Assembly (NCBI RefSeq): GCF_003316635.1
Contig: NZ_QNQP01000013.1
Location: 1 to 64,000 of the forward strand
DNA from: Roseovarius dicentrarchi
GTDB lineage: Bacteria > Pseudomonadota > Alphaproteobacteria > Rhodobacterales > Rhodobacteraceae
Direction of reading: 5' to 3'
Length of the DNA: 64,000 nt
Position 1 is the first letter of the stretch. The number at the start of each line of letters is the position of its first letter. The notes beneath the pieces were generated by a model that searched no databases, was not told the DNA's origin, and was given only the letters and a program-made list of their open reading frames with translations. Shown piece after piece: positions 1 to 8,650 of this stretch. The position numbers were made by a program, and so were the translations under genes.

Positions 1-125
1 CAAAAATCCCATGTCTATCACTCCATGCGCCCCCAGCTGATTCAAGCCGCGGCAAGGTTGCACATGGGTCAATTCTCAATGACAATTTCTGCTGGTGCCG
101 GGTCAGTTCTCAATGACAATCAACA
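1..125. mobile_element. Terminal end of an IS21-like insertion sequence (partial)
   Basis: Two near-identical 21-base direct repeats lie at 66-86 and 100-120, 34 bases apart and differing at one position. Each contains TTCTCAATGACAAT. The sequence then ends in ...CAATCAACA at about 125, where it abuts integrase coding sequence. Multiple short repeats inside a terminus that ends in CA are typical of IS21-family elements, and on the opposite strand this end would begin TGT. No transposase gene is visible because the element runs off the left edge. The family assignment is an inference from the end structure only. Confidence 0.45.
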
Positions 126-372
126 CTCAAGAGGTAAACCATTTACACAGGCGGGCTTGGGAAACTTCTTCCAACGTGCCGCCAGTCAGGCAGGTATCGA
201 AGCTCGTCTCCATGGCCTGCGCAAGGCCTTCTGCGTCTATTGGGCTGAAAAGGGAGCTTCGAGTCGAACAATGATGGCTATGGCAGGTCACATGACTCTA
301 TCCGAAGTCGAAAGATACACCCGCGACGCTAACAACACGCGTCTCGTCAAGCTTCTCATCAATGATACGTAA
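126..372 (+). pseudogene. 3' remnant of a tyrosine (phage-type) integrase
   Basis: About 80 codons encode the C-terminal catalytic box of a tyrosine recombinase. Visible are GKPFTQAGLGNFF, the HGLRK motif with the box II arginine, AMAGHMT with the third catalytic histidine, and VERYTRD with the nucleophilic tyrosine. The N-terminal DNA-binding part and first arginine are missing: upstream of about 126 the frame runs into the IS21-like terminal repeats. The fragment ends 83 bases from the 3' end of a tRNA-Arg gene, the usual position for an island integrase beside its attachment site. It cannot encode a working recombinase and is probably a relic of a decayed genomic island. Confidence 0.75.
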
Positions 373-455
373 ACATGGGACACACCACTAGACGCTTGGG
401 ACACGCAATCTCAAGGCACTGATTTTAAACCATAAAATCAACGAAAATGTAAATG

Positions 456-532
456 TGGCGGACCCGGGAGGACTCGAACCCCCAACATCCTGATTAGAAG
501 TCAGGTGCTCTATCCTGTTGAGCTACGGGACC
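456..532 (-). tRNA. tRNA-Arg (anticodon UCU)
   Basis: On the minus strand the 77 bases fold as a cloverleaf: acceptor arm starting GGTCCCG, D-arm TAGCTCAACAGGATAGAGC, anticodon stem CCTGA/TCAGG around loop CTTCTAA (anticodon TCT), T-arm with GTTCGAGTC, discriminator G and an encoded CCA. Pair 3:70 of the acceptor stem is U-U rather than Watson-Crick; all other acceptor pairs are good. The 3' end faces an integrase remnant, so the gene probably served as an attachment site. Confidence 0.93.
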
Positions 533-1018
533 GTCGCTCTTTGATAACGGGTCGGAAAATGGTGCGCAAGCAATAGACGGCCTCGGAGCGGCCTGTGAGG
601 GTTGCTATTTTTCGCTTTGATCGCCTGAAGTTCAGCGTGCGCATCCTATCGTGTATATAGACGGGGCGTGGAACATGTTCCAAACATCTGATCACCCGAA
701 TTACATGAATTTTCCGTGCCAGATCAGCATCATGCGATGATCAGCGCGCAAGCCATGGCAAGGCGAAGCGAAGGCCGCAATAGCGTGTCGTCTGCGCGGT
801 GGCGGATGACTTTCTGTCTCGCCTGCTCGGTATGGGTAACATTTTGCCGAGCGCGAAGACAGGTTGATCCCATCGCCAGACGAAATATCAGCCCACAGGC
901 GAAGATTGACGCAAGCAATCGGAGCAGCGTTTGCCAAAACGCGGGCCGGTGTCGGTGGCGGGGCTGATACACCCGCCACCGGATTGACAGGCTTCATTCA
1001 CCGATCAAGATATCTGAT
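533..1018. other. 486-base stretch without a convincing gene
   Basis: The region between the tRNA-Arg 5' side and the purF stop holds only short overlapping frames on both strands (60-98 codons). None has a recognisable domain or a good ribosome binding site. Composition is somewhat less GC-rich near the tRNA (about 610-720). It must contain the tRNA promoter. The rest may be decayed coding sequence from the island region, but nothing specific can be identified. Confidence 0.5.
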
Positions 1019-2497
1019 CTATTCCGCCGCCTTCAGCTCGAACCCCTGATCGATCTGGTCAGAGGGCCGCACCGGATATTCGCCCGAGAAGCACGCATCG
1101 CAGTATTGCGGGCTGCTGTCGTCGCGGCCCGATGCCTCGCCCACGGCGCGGTAAAGACCGTCCAGCGAGATGAATTTGAGGCTGTCCACGGCCAGATGCG
1201 CGCGCATTTCATCCTCGCTCATCGTGGCGGCCAGCAGTTTTTCGCGCTGGGGGGTGTCGACGCCGTAAAAGCAGGGCCATGCGGTGGGGGGGGACGCGAT
1301 GCGGAAATGCACCTCGGCGGCGCCGGCGTCCAGGATCATCTCGCGGATCTTGCGGCTGGTGGTGCCGCGCACCACGCTGTCATCCACCAGAATGACGCGC
1401 TTGCCCTGGATCAGCGCGCGGTTGACGTTCAGCTTCAGGCGTACGCCCATGTTGCGGATCTGGTCGGTGGGCTCAATGAATGTGCGGCCGACATATTGAT
1501 TGCGGATGATGCCCATCGCGTAGGGAATGCCGGATTCCTGGCTGTATCCGATGGCCGCAGGCACGCCCGAGTCGGGCACCGGGCAAACCAGATCGGCCTC
1601 GACCGGGCTCTCCTTGGCCAGCTCCACACCGATCTGGCGGCGCGTCTCGTATACGCTGCGGTCGCCGATGATGCTGTCGGGGCGGCTGAAATACACATGC
1701 TCGAAAATGCAAAAGCGCGGTTTTTGCTTGCGGAAGGGAAAATGGCTCTCAATGCCGGCGGCGGTGATGACCACCATTTCGCCCGGCGCAATTTCCCGCT
1801 CGTAACGTGCGCCGATGATGTCCAGCGCGCATGTCTCGGAGCTGAGCACCCAGCCATCTCCGACCCGGCCCAGAACCAGTGGGCGCACGCCCAAGGGATC
1901 GCGCACGCCGATCAGTTTGGTGCGCGTCATGGCGACGATGGAAAACGCGCCCTCGACCCGGCGCAGCGCATCCTCCATCCGCTGGACGATATTGCGTTGC
2001 AGGCTGCGCGCCATCAGGTGAATGATGCATTCGGTGTCGGAATTGGACTGGAATATGCTGCCGCGCTCGATCAACTCGCGGCGCAGCGCGACGGCGTTGG
2101 TGACGTTGCCGTTATGCGCAATCGCGGCGCCGCCCATGGCAAATTCGCCAAAGAAGGGCTGCACATCGCGCAGCACCGGCGCCTTGCCGCCCGAGGTGGA
2201 ATAGCGCACATGCCCGATCGACAATTCGCCCGGCAGCGTCTCCATCAGGCTTTGCTTGGTGAAATTATCGCGCACATAGCCAAACCGGCGCTGGCTGTTG
2301 AACCCGGTGCTGGCCTCGTAGCTGACGATGCCGCCGGCCTCCTGGCCGCGATGCTGAAGGGCGTGCAGGCCCAGCGCGACAAAGTTGGCCGCTTCGGGCA
2401 GGCCGATTACGCCGAAAACGCCGCATTCCTCCTTCAGCTTGTCGTCATCGGCGGCGTCGCGCAGATAGCTTGTGTCAAAGGGATGGGCGGGAGGCAT
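1019..2497 (-). CDS. purF: Amidophosphoribosyltransferase
   Basis: Catalyses the first committed step of purine synthesis, glutamine plus PRPP to 5-phosphoribosylamine, in the cytoplasm. The N-terminal Ntn-hydrolase glutaminase domain starts at the nucleophile Cys25 (EECGVFGVIG), which implies removal of a short propeptide. The PRPP-binding signature VILVDDSVVRGTTS lies in the C-terminal phosphoribosyltransferase domain. A Cys pair in YCDACFSGEYP near the C-terminus matches the 4Fe-4S (Bacillus-type) enzymes. The ATG at 2497 is used. A TTG at 2509 is an alternative, since it lies seven bases after a GGAG. The exporter gene, cvpA and radA lie just upstream on the same strand; a purF/cvpA association is common. 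Confidence 0.97.
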   Translation of the reverse strand: MPPAHPFDTSYLRDAADDDKLKEECGVFGVIGLPEAANFVALGLHALQHRGQEAGGIVSYEASTGFNSQRRFGYVRDNFTKQSLMETLPGELSIGHVRYSTSGGKAPVLRDVQPFFGEFAMGGAAIAHNGNVTNAVALRRELIERGSIFQSNSDTECIIHLMARSLQRNIVQRMEDALRRVEGAFSIVAMTRTKLIGVRDPLGVRPLVLGRVGDGWVLSSETCALDIIGARYEREIAPGEMVVITAAGIESHFPFRKQKPRFCIFEHVYFSRPDSIIGDRSVYETRRQIGVELAKESPVEADLVCPVPDSGVPAAIGYSQESGIPYAMGIIRNQYVGRTFIEPTDQIRNMGVRLKLNVNRALIQGKRVILVDDSVVRGTTSRKIREMILDAGAAEVHFRIASPPTAWPCFYGVDTPQREKLLAATMSEDEMRAHLAVDSLKFISLDGLYRAVGEASGRDDSSPQYCDACFSGEYPVRPSDQIDQGFELKAAE

Positions 2498-2613
2498 GAG
2501 TTTGGCCAAGGGGCAACTCCGAATCCGGTTTCTGGGGCTGGGCCACACATAGGCTTTGCTGCCCGATATGTCACGGCTTGATCGTGCAAACCTGCGTGAT
2601 GACGCGTGCGGCG

Positions 2614-3060
2614 CTACCAGCGCGACAGGATCACGCCGCCCGCGACCAATGCTGCCGACAGCAGGCGCATCGGGCTGACGCTGCTTTGCGCCACGCCAAA
2701 GGCGCCCAGATGATCCAGCACGATTGCGGCGCCCATCTGGCCGAATATCATCAGCGTGGTGGTGGTCAGAACGCCCAGTTTCGGCACGCTCCAGAGTGCG
2801 GCGAACACATAGATCGCGCCCAGTGCGCCGCCGACCAGCATCCAGACAGGCACGCGCGCAACGCGCATCAGGTTTGCACCATCCCCGATCAGGATCGACA
2901 CAACCAGCAGGATCACGAAGCCCACGCCGAAGGACAGGGTTGCCGCGCCGACGGGGCTGCCGATGCTGCGCCCCAGCGCCGCATTGATCGGCGCCTGACT
3001 GGCGATCATCGCGCCCGCGACCGCCATCAGGATCGACGCGGCAAGGATCTGGTTTGCCAT
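2614..3060 (-). CDS. DMT/EamA-type small transporter, YdcZ (DUF606) family
   Basis: This 148-residue, highly hydrophobic protein has about five predicted membrane segments, spread over residues 1-25, 33-60, 70-90, 96-120 and 128-148. The conserved start SQAPINAALGRSIGSP and the GGALGAIYVF segment fit the DUF606/YdcZ branch of the drug/metabolite transporter superfamily. Single-domain members of this length are thought to act as dimers. The substrate is unknown. It sits seven bases after cvpA on the same strand and ahead of purF, so the three are probably co-transcribed. No link to purine metabolism can be read from the sequence. Confidence 0.8.
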   Translation of the reverse strand: MANQILAASILMAVAGAMIASQAPINAALGRSIGSPVGAATLSFGVGFVILLVVSILIGDGANLMRVARVPVWMLVGGALGAIYVFAALWSVPKLGVLTTTTLMIFGQMGAAIVLDHLGAFGVAQSSVSPMRLLSAALVAGGVILSRW

Positions 3061-3067
3061 GCCCGGA

Positions 3068-3655
3068 TCACTCGGCCGGGGCGATGGTGGTGCCTGCCGG
3101 CGGCTTGCTGCATTTGCCGACCAGCGCCTCGTATTGTGCGGTGATCCAGCCCAGCGCCTGCTCGGGGTTGCCGTCCTCGATCTTGCCGGTCATGTTCTGG
3201 AAAACGCGGGCCGAGCGGCTGTCATCGACCATCGCGATCTGCTGTGATGTGACCACGGTTTCATAAACGAAATACGCAATCGCCACCAGCAGGATGCCGC
3301 GCGCCACGCCGAAAAGGAACCCAAGCCCCTGATCAATTCCGCCCAGCGCCGAGCGTTGAACCAGCGACGAGAACAGCGGCACGATCAGCGACGCGATGAT
3401 CAGCGCGACGGTGAACACCACGGCAAAGGCGGCGATCATGCTCAGCTCGCAACTGTCGGCGATGAATTCGCCCACAAAGGGGATTTCCTTGACCAGCGGC
3501 TCCAGCTGCGGGGCAAAGATGAAGGCGACGATGCCCGCCACGATCCAGCCCGCGATGGCCAGCGCCTCGCGCACCAGTCCGCGGGAATAGGCCAGCAGCG
3601 CCGACAGCACGATAACCAGCGCCACAACGCCGTCAATAATGGTAAAGCCGCTCAT
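3068..3655 (-). CDS. cvpA: CvpA family inner-membrane protein
   Basis: The 195-residue protein has four hydrophobic segments (about 5-25, 30-50, 70-95 and 105-130) and the CvpA start FTIIDGVVALVIVLSALLAY followed by SRGLVREAL. The family is named for colicin V production in E. coli and is linked to envelope integrity. Its molecular function is not settled. It lies between radA and the YdcZ-type gene, upstream of purF; the cvpA-purF neighbourhood is conserved in many proteobacteria. The start ATG is at 3655, 21 bases after the radA stop. Confidence 0.9.
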   Translation of the reverse strand: MSGFTIIDGVVALVIVLSALLAYSRGLVREALAIAGWIVAGIVAFIFAPQLEPLVKEIPFVGEFIADSCELSMIAAFAVVFTVALIIASLIVPLFSSLVQRSALGGIDQGLGFLFGVARGILLVAIAYFVYETVVTSQQIAMVDDSRSARVFQNMTGKIEDGNPEQALGWITAQYEALVGKCSKPPAGTTIAPAE

Positions 3656-3676
3656 GTCCGTCTCGATCCTTTTGCG

Positions 3677-5044
3677 CTAGCCTGCGCCAAATGTGTCGCC
3701 CACAAAGCCGATCAGATCGGCCGCGCGCGTCAGTTTCAGCCCGGTTTTTCCGCCGGGCTTGCCGCCTTCGGGAATGATTGCACTGCTGAAACCAAGTTTT
3801 TGGGCTTCTTTCAACCTGTTTTCAGTCTGGCCCACCGGGCGCAGGGCGCCCGACAGGCTGATTTCGCCGAAAATCACCGTATCGGCGGGCAGGGCGGCGT
3901 CTTCCCGCGCAGAAAGAAGCGCGGCAGCCACGGCCAGATCGGCGGCCGGTTCGCTGATTTTCATGCCGCCCGCGACGTTCAGATAGACATCAAGCCCCGC
4001 AAACGGGATGCCGACCCGCGATTCGAGTACCGCGAGGATCATCGCCAGACGCGCCCCGTCCCAGCCCACGACCGCGCGGCGCGGCTGTGAATGCGGCGAC
4101 GGCGCGACCAGCGCCTGCAATTCGCATAAAACGGGCCGCGTGCCTTCGATCCCGGCGAACACGACCGATCCGGGCGAGGGTTTGCCGCGCTCGGACAGGA
4201 ACAGGGCCGAGGGGTTCGTGACCTGAGCCAGCCCGGCGCCGGTCATCTCGAACACGCCAATCTCGTCGGCGGGGCCAAAGCGGTTTTTCACGGCGCGCAG
4301 GATGCGGAACTGGTGCCCGCGCTCGCCCTCGAAATACAGCACGGTATCGACCATGTGTTCCACCACGCGCGGCCCGGCGATCTGGCCGTCCTTGGTGACG
4401 TGGCCGACAAGGATGACGCTGACGCCCTTGCGCTTGGCAAAGCTGGTCAATTCATGCGCGGCGGCGCGCACTTGGCTGACGCTGCCCGGCGCGCTGCCGA
4501 TGGTGTCCAGCCACATGGTCTGGATCGAATCGATGATGACCAGATCGGGCTTTTCCGCCTCCAGCGTGGTCAGGATGTCGCGCAGGTTCGTCTCGGCGGC
4601 CAGTTGCACATTGGCCCCGGCAAGGCCCAGCCGCCCGGCGCGCATGCGCACCTGCGCGGGGGCCTCTTCGCCCGAGACGTAGATCGTCTTCAGCCCTTGG
4701 CCCGCGAAACTGGCGGCGGCTTGCAGCAGCAGGGTGGATTTGCCGATGCCCGGATCACCCCCCACCAGAATGGCCGAGGCCGCGACCAACCCGCCGCCCA
4801 GCACGCGGTCCAATTCGTCCAGCCCGGACGATGTGCGCGGCGGCGGCGCCTCCTTGGCCGAAAGGTCCGTCAGGGTCATGCCGGTGCCGCGCTTGGCGCC
4901 CAGAGTGGCGGCGGATGGCCCGGTGCTGAGGCCCGCATCCTCCTGAATGGTGTTCCACGCGCCGCAGGCGTCACAGCGCCCGGACCATTTGGTATGGACC
5001 GCGCCGCACGCCGTGCAGGTGAATGTCGGTTGATTTTTCGCCAT
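3677..5044 (-). CDS. radA: DNA repair protein RadA
   Basis: RadA is a RecA-like ATPase that promotes branch migration in recombinational repair. Domains in order: a C4 zinc finger (Cys10, Cys13, Cys24, Cys27); an ATPase core with Walker A GGDPGIGKST at about 95-104 and Walker B DLVIIDSIQT; the RadA-specific KNRFG motif at 254-258; and a C-terminal Lon-protease-like domain (GLDVYLNVAGGMKISEPAADLA). The length of 455 residues is typical. The gene is first in a run of same-strand genes ending in purF, and pirin precedes it by 57 bases. Confidence 0.97.
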   Translation of the reverse strand: MAKNQPTFTCTACGAVHTKWSGRCDACGAWNTIQEDAGLSTGPSAATLGAKRGTGMTLTDLSAKEAPPPRTSSGLDELDRVLGGGLVAASAILVGGDPGIGKSTLLLQAAASFAGQGLKTIYVSGEEAPAQVRMRAGRLGLAGANVQLAAETNLRDILTTLEAEKPDLVIIDSIQTMWLDTIGSAPGSVSQVRAAAHELTSFAKRKGVSVILVGHVTKDGQIAGPRVVEHMVDTVLYFEGERGHQFRILRAVKNRFGPADEIGVFEMTGAGLAQVTNPSALFLSERGKPSPGSVVFAGIEGTRPVLCELQALVAPSPHSQPRRAVVGWDGARLAMILAVLESRVGIPFAGLDVYLNVAGGMKISEPAADLAVAAALLSAREDAALPADTVIFGEISLSGALRPVGQTENRLKEAQKLGFSSAIIPEGGKPGGKTGLKLTRAADLIGFVGDTFGAG

Positions 5045-5101
5045 GCCGCCTGATGCCCCAACCGGGGCGGGGCGTCAAATGCTATGTCGGCCCGGCCCGG
5101 T

Positions 5102-6061
5102 TCAGCCTTTGGGCCTTGTGCGGTCCAGTTCGGGACTGATGGGGATAAATTCCGCATCGTCGCCCGGTGGCAGGCGGAAGGGGCCGTTTTGCCAGTCTTC
5201 GGCTTTCCAGTCTTCTTTCGCCTGCTCGATCCGGTCCTTGGAGGACGATACGAAATTCCACCAGATGTAGCGTTTTTCGTTCATCGTCGCGCCGCCCAGT
5301 GCCATCAGGCGGGCGCCCTTCGGCCCGGCCTTGACCGAGATGCCGTCACCGGGGCGGAACACCATCATGCGGCCCGCCTCGAACGTGTCGCCTGCCACCT
5401 CGACGCTGCCTTCGGTCACGTAAACGCCGCGATCCTCATGATTGTCCGGCAGCGGAAACTGCGCCCCCGCATCCAGCACGACATCCAGATAGAACGTCTC
5501 GGAGTGCATCGTGACGGGGCTGGTTTCGCCATAAGCGGTGCCGAGGATCAGCCGGGCATTGGTGCCGGCGTCCTGAATCACGGGCAGGCTGGCCTTTTTG
5601 TGATGCTCGAAATCGGGGGCCATTTCCTCGCGGTTCTCGGGCAGGGCGATCCAGGTCTGGATGCCGAACAGCTTGTGCCGCGTGGTGCGGGTGTCTGCGC
5701 TGGTGCGCTCGGAATGGGTGACGCCGCGGCCCGCGACCATCCAGTTCACCTCGCCCGGATAAATCATCTGGTGGGTGCCGATACTGTCGCGATGCTCGAA
5801 TTCGCCCTGATAGAGATAGGTGACCGTCCCAAGGCCGATATGCGGATGCGGCCGCACATCTATGCCGCCGTCGGTGATGAATTCCGCCGGACCCATCTGA
5901 TCGAAAAAGATGAACGGCCCGACCATCTGCCGCTTGGGCGAGGGCAGGGCGCGCCGCACCTCGAACCCGCCCAGATCGCGGGCGCGCGGGATGATCAGCG
6001 TTTCGATATCCTTGGTGCCAGCTTGCGGGCATTCCGGGTTTTGCGTCGGGTTCCAGCTCAT
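5102..6061 (-). CDS. Pirin family protein
   Basis: This 319-residue bicupin has the pirin N-terminal metal site: RPHPHIGLGTVTYL supplies two histidines, and GRGVTHSER supplies the third histidine and the glutamate. A C-terminal cupin follows, including TFEAGRMMVFRPGDG. Pirins are Fe-binding proteins, and some bacterial members have quercetinase activity; neither role can be confirmed here. The C-terminal tail from about residue 245 (ARLMALGGATMNEKRYIWWNF) is the usual family extension. The next upstream gene on the strand is a small GNAT protein, 50 bases away. Confidence 0.92.
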   Translation of the reverse strand: MSWNPTQNPECPQAGTKDIETLIIPRARDLGGFEVRRALPSPKRQMVGPFIFFDQMGPAEFITDGGIDVRPHPHIGLGTVTYLYQGEFEHRDSIGTHQMIYPGEVNWMVAGRGVTHSERTSADTRTTRHKLFGIQTWIALPENREEMAPDFEHHKKASLPVIQDAGTNARLILGTAYGETSPVTMHSETFYLDVVLDAGAQFPLPDNHEDRGVYVTEGSVEVAGDTFEAGRMMVFRPGDGISVKAGPKGARLMALGGATMNEKRYIWWNFVSSSKDRIEQAKEDWKAEDWQNGPFRLPPGDDAEFIPISPELDRTRPKG

Positions 6062-6111
6062 CTGAGGTCTCCTGTCAGGTTAAGGGGCGCCGTGGGGCAG
6101 CATGGCACGTG

Positions 6112-6411
6112 TCACCACTGAATGACATCGGCCAGCGCGTCGCGGTGCTTTTGCGCATGTGCCCGCACAAAGGGGCAAAGCGGCACGATGCGCTGGCCCT
6201 TGGCGCGGGCGTCTGCAATCAGCCGCTCGACCAGCGCGCGCCCCACGCCCAGCCCGCGCATGGAGTCGGGCACCGCCGTATGGTCTGCAATGATCAACGT
6301 TTGCGACACCTTCGAGGTGGTCAGCTCGGCCTCGCCGGTTTTGCCCGGCTGCGTGGCGGCATAGCGTCCCTTGGTTTCGGTTTCAGTATAGGTGATGTTC
6401 AGATCGCTCAT
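6112..6411 (-). CDS. Small GNAT family N-acetyltransferase (YjdJ type)
   Basis: At only 99 residues, the protein matches the minimal GNAT-like family (Gcn5-related N-acetyltransferase, YjdJ type). It has a short beta-rich N-terminus, the acetyl-CoA loop region MRGLGVGRALVERLIADARAKG at about 50-70, and the terminal segment IVPLCPFVRAHAQKH. Small GNATs of this type bind acetyl-CoA, but their acceptors are mostly unknown. It lies between the VOC protein (32 bases upstream) and pirin on the same strand, suggesting one transcript. Confidence 0.85.
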   Translation of the reverse strand: MSDLNITYTETETKGRYAATQPGKTGEAELTTSKVSQTLIIADHTAVPDSMRGLGVGRALVERLIADARAKGQRIVPLCPFVRAHAQKHRDALADVIQW

Positions 6412-6443
6412 GTGAATGGCTCCTTTTGGGGTGTTGACGCGGC

Positions 6444-7376
6444 TCAGGCGGACAGGGGCGGCAGGTGCCGCTCGATCTGCGCGCGGTGCGGCTCGTAGCG
6501 GGTGGGCAGCTTGAGCGCGGCGCCCAGATGGGCGGTGTCCTCGTCGCGGTCAAAGCCCGGCTCGTTGGTGGCGATTTCAAACAGGACGCCGCCGGGGGCG
6601 CGGAAATAGATCGCCCAGAAATAATCGCGGTCGATCACCGGCGTCACGTTATATCCGGTGTCCATCAGCGCCTTGCGCACCTCCAGTTGCGCCGCGCGGT
6701 TTTCAACCGCAAATGCGATGTGATGCACCGACCCGGCGCCCTGGCCGGCGGCGCGGGCGCCGCGCGTTTCCTCAAGGTCGATGGTGTCGGCGGCATTGCC
6801 GCCCTCGATTCGGTAGCGCGTGACGTTGCCGTTGACCGCCTCCTTCTGGTAGCCCATGAAGCCCAGCAACTCGCCCGTCGCGCCCGCGTCCCGCAGCGCG
6901 AAACGCGCGCCGTGAAAGCCCAAAATGCCCGCATCTTCGGGCACGTCGGTGCCGGTCCATGGGGTGCGCCCGCGCGTATCGCTTTCCACCAGTGCAAAGC
7001 CGTCGCCGTCCGGCCCGTCAAAGCGCAGGCGCGCCTCGCCCAGAAAGTTGTCTTCGCTCAGCCCGGTGACTCCATGATTCCCAAGCCGCTCTTTCCAGAA
7101 GGGCAGCGCGCCTTGAGGAACGGAAAATTCGGTCGTGGCAACCTCGCCGGTGCCGCGCCGTCCCTTGGGCATCTGGCCAAACGGGAAATACGTCATCACC
7201 GAGCCGGGTGTGCCGACCTCGTCGCCGTAATAGAGGTGATACACCTCGGGCGCGTCGAAATTGACTGTCTTCTTGACGCGGCGCATGCCCAGCGTTTGCG
7301 TGAAAAAGCTGTTATTCTCTGCCGCATTAGCCGCCATCGACGTGACGTGGTGCAGGCCCTTGATTTCGCTGATCAT
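6444..7376 (-). CDS. VOC family ring-cleaving dioxygenase-like protein
   Basis: This 310-residue protein has two vicinal-oxygen-chelate modules. The first starts at IKGLHHVTSMA (metal histidine) and the second around GSVHHIAFAVENRAAQLEVRK. GVLFEIATNEPGFDRDED near the C-terminus supplies the metal glutamate. The overall pattern resembles MhqA/MhqO-type putative hydroquinone dioxygenases. The ATG at 7376 is chosen because AAGGGA lies seven bases before it; an in-frame extension to 7457 has no site. The substrate is unknown. The gene opens a run with the GNAT and pirin genes, a combination suggestive of quinone or electrophile stress, but that is inference. Confidence 0.85.
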   Translation of the reverse strand: MISEIKGLHHVTSMAANAAENNSFFTQTLGMRRVKKTVNFDAPEVYHLYYGDEVGTPGSVMTYFPFGQMPKGRRGTGEVATTEFSVPQGALPFWKERLGNHGVTGLSEDNFLGEARLRFDGPDGDGFALVESDTRGRTPWTGTDVPEDAGILGFHGARFALRDAGATGELLGFMGYQKEAVNGNVTRYRIEGGNAADTIDLEETRGARAAGQGAGSVHHIAFAVENRAAQLEVRKALMDTGYNVTPVIDRDYFWAIYFRAPGGVLFEIATNEPGFDRDEDTAHLGAALKLPTRYEPHRAQIERHLPPLSA

Positions 7377-7546
7377 CTTGATCCCTTTCAGGTCGCTTGT
7401 CTGTTGCGAACAAGATAGGGCAGGCTGCTGTTGCGCGGAACGGGGATTTAATCGCATTTACCATTGCCGAAAATGCAATAATGCCGCGATGTCCCCCTTG
7501 ACCACCCTGCGCGCGGGAAATGCGCAAGGTGGCCACGCGGCGCGCT

Positions 7547-8648
7547 TTATTCGCCGGGAAGGACGTGGCAATTCTCGGGGGTCCAGCTGACGATCAGGTT
7601 TGCCCCCGGCTTGCGGTTCAGGGTGCTTAGCTCGTCATGGGATTTTTGCACCTTGATCTCGTGGCCGGTCGCCGTTTCGAGAAAGATCATGGCAGTGCCG
7701 CCGACAAATTCATCGCCAACGACAGTGGCTTCGACCCCGTCCACGCCGCTGCCCGGTGCGCTGAGATGCATGTTTTCGGCGCTGACGATAAAGGTGATCT
7801 TGTCGCCCGCCTTGGCCGCCGGCAATTCGGTCGCGGGGATCACCGTGCTGCCCCCCCTCGTAGGTGACGGCCCATCCGGTATCTGACTGGCCCTCGATCA
7901 CCGCGTCAAAGATGTTGGCGGAGCCAAGGAATTCCGCGACAAAGCGGTTATGCGGCTGGCGGTAGATTTCCTCGGGCGTGCCGATTTGTTCGATCTGGCC
8001 GCGGCTCATGATGACGACGCGATCGGCCATTGAAAACGCCTCGGACATCGAATGGGTGACGTAGACGAAGGTGATACCCAGATCGCGTTGCAGGTTCGAC
8101 AGAACCGCTTGCATCCGCACCTTCAGATGGGCGTCAAGCGCCGACAGCGGCTCGTCCAGCAGCAGGATCTTCGGCTCGGTCACCAGCGCGCGGGCCAGCG
8201 CGACGCGCTGGCGCTGACCACCGGATAGTTGCGCAATGTTGCGATCCGCAAATTCGGTGATCTGCATCTTGTCCAGCCATTTGCGCGCCCGCTGGCTACG
8301 CTCGGCCTTGCCCACGCCGCGCATTTTCAGCGAAAATTCGACGTTTTCCTGCACGGTCAGGAACGGAAACAACGCAAGGCTCTGCCAGACCATCGGCGTG
8401 TCGCGGTCCCAGGTGGCGCGGCCATTCACCCGCTCGCCATCCAGATAAATGTTGCCGCTGGTCGGATCTTCGAGGCCGGCCAGCATCCGCAGCGTGGTGG
8501 TTTTGCCGCAGCCGGATGAGCCCATGATCGCCAGAAACTCGCCCTGCGCGATTTCGAAATCGGCCCGTTCGACGGCGACGAAATCGCCGAATTTCTTGAC
8601 CACATTATCGAATTTGACGATGGCGTTTGATGTCATTGAAGCGTCCAT
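7547..8648 (-). pseudogene. ABC transporter ATP-binding protein (PotA-like), frameshifted
   Basis: Residues 1 to about 265 encode a complete ABC ATPase with Walker A GSSGCGKT at 43-50, the signature LSGGQRQRV, Walker B ILLLDEP and the H-loop VTHSM. The C-terminal TOBE domain is encoded in another frame (7547-7843). The break is at a run of seven G on the coding strand (7851-7857): removing one G joins TYEGG to STVIPATELPAAKAGDK and gives a normal protein of about 366 residues. As written, the reading frame leaves the TOBE domain. It is the last gene of the creatinine transporter operon and starts three bases after the permease stop. It could be a sequencing error, a true mutation or a phase-variable tract. 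Confidence 0.85.
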
Positions 8649-8650
8649 TT

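Noticed and set aside
864..1049. Short plus-strand frame overlapping the purF end
   Set aside because: It is 61 codons with no ribosome site, crosses a certain gene and has no recognisable motif.
1106..2581. 491-codon open frame antisense to purF
   Set aside because: It lies fully opposite a clear PurF gene, has no recognisable domain and shows the composition of a mirror frame in GC-rich DNA.
7502..7532. Hairpin with one mismatch downstream of the ABC ATPase gene, considered as a terminator
   Set aside because: No T-run follows on the minus strand; it may be structural but termination is unsupported.
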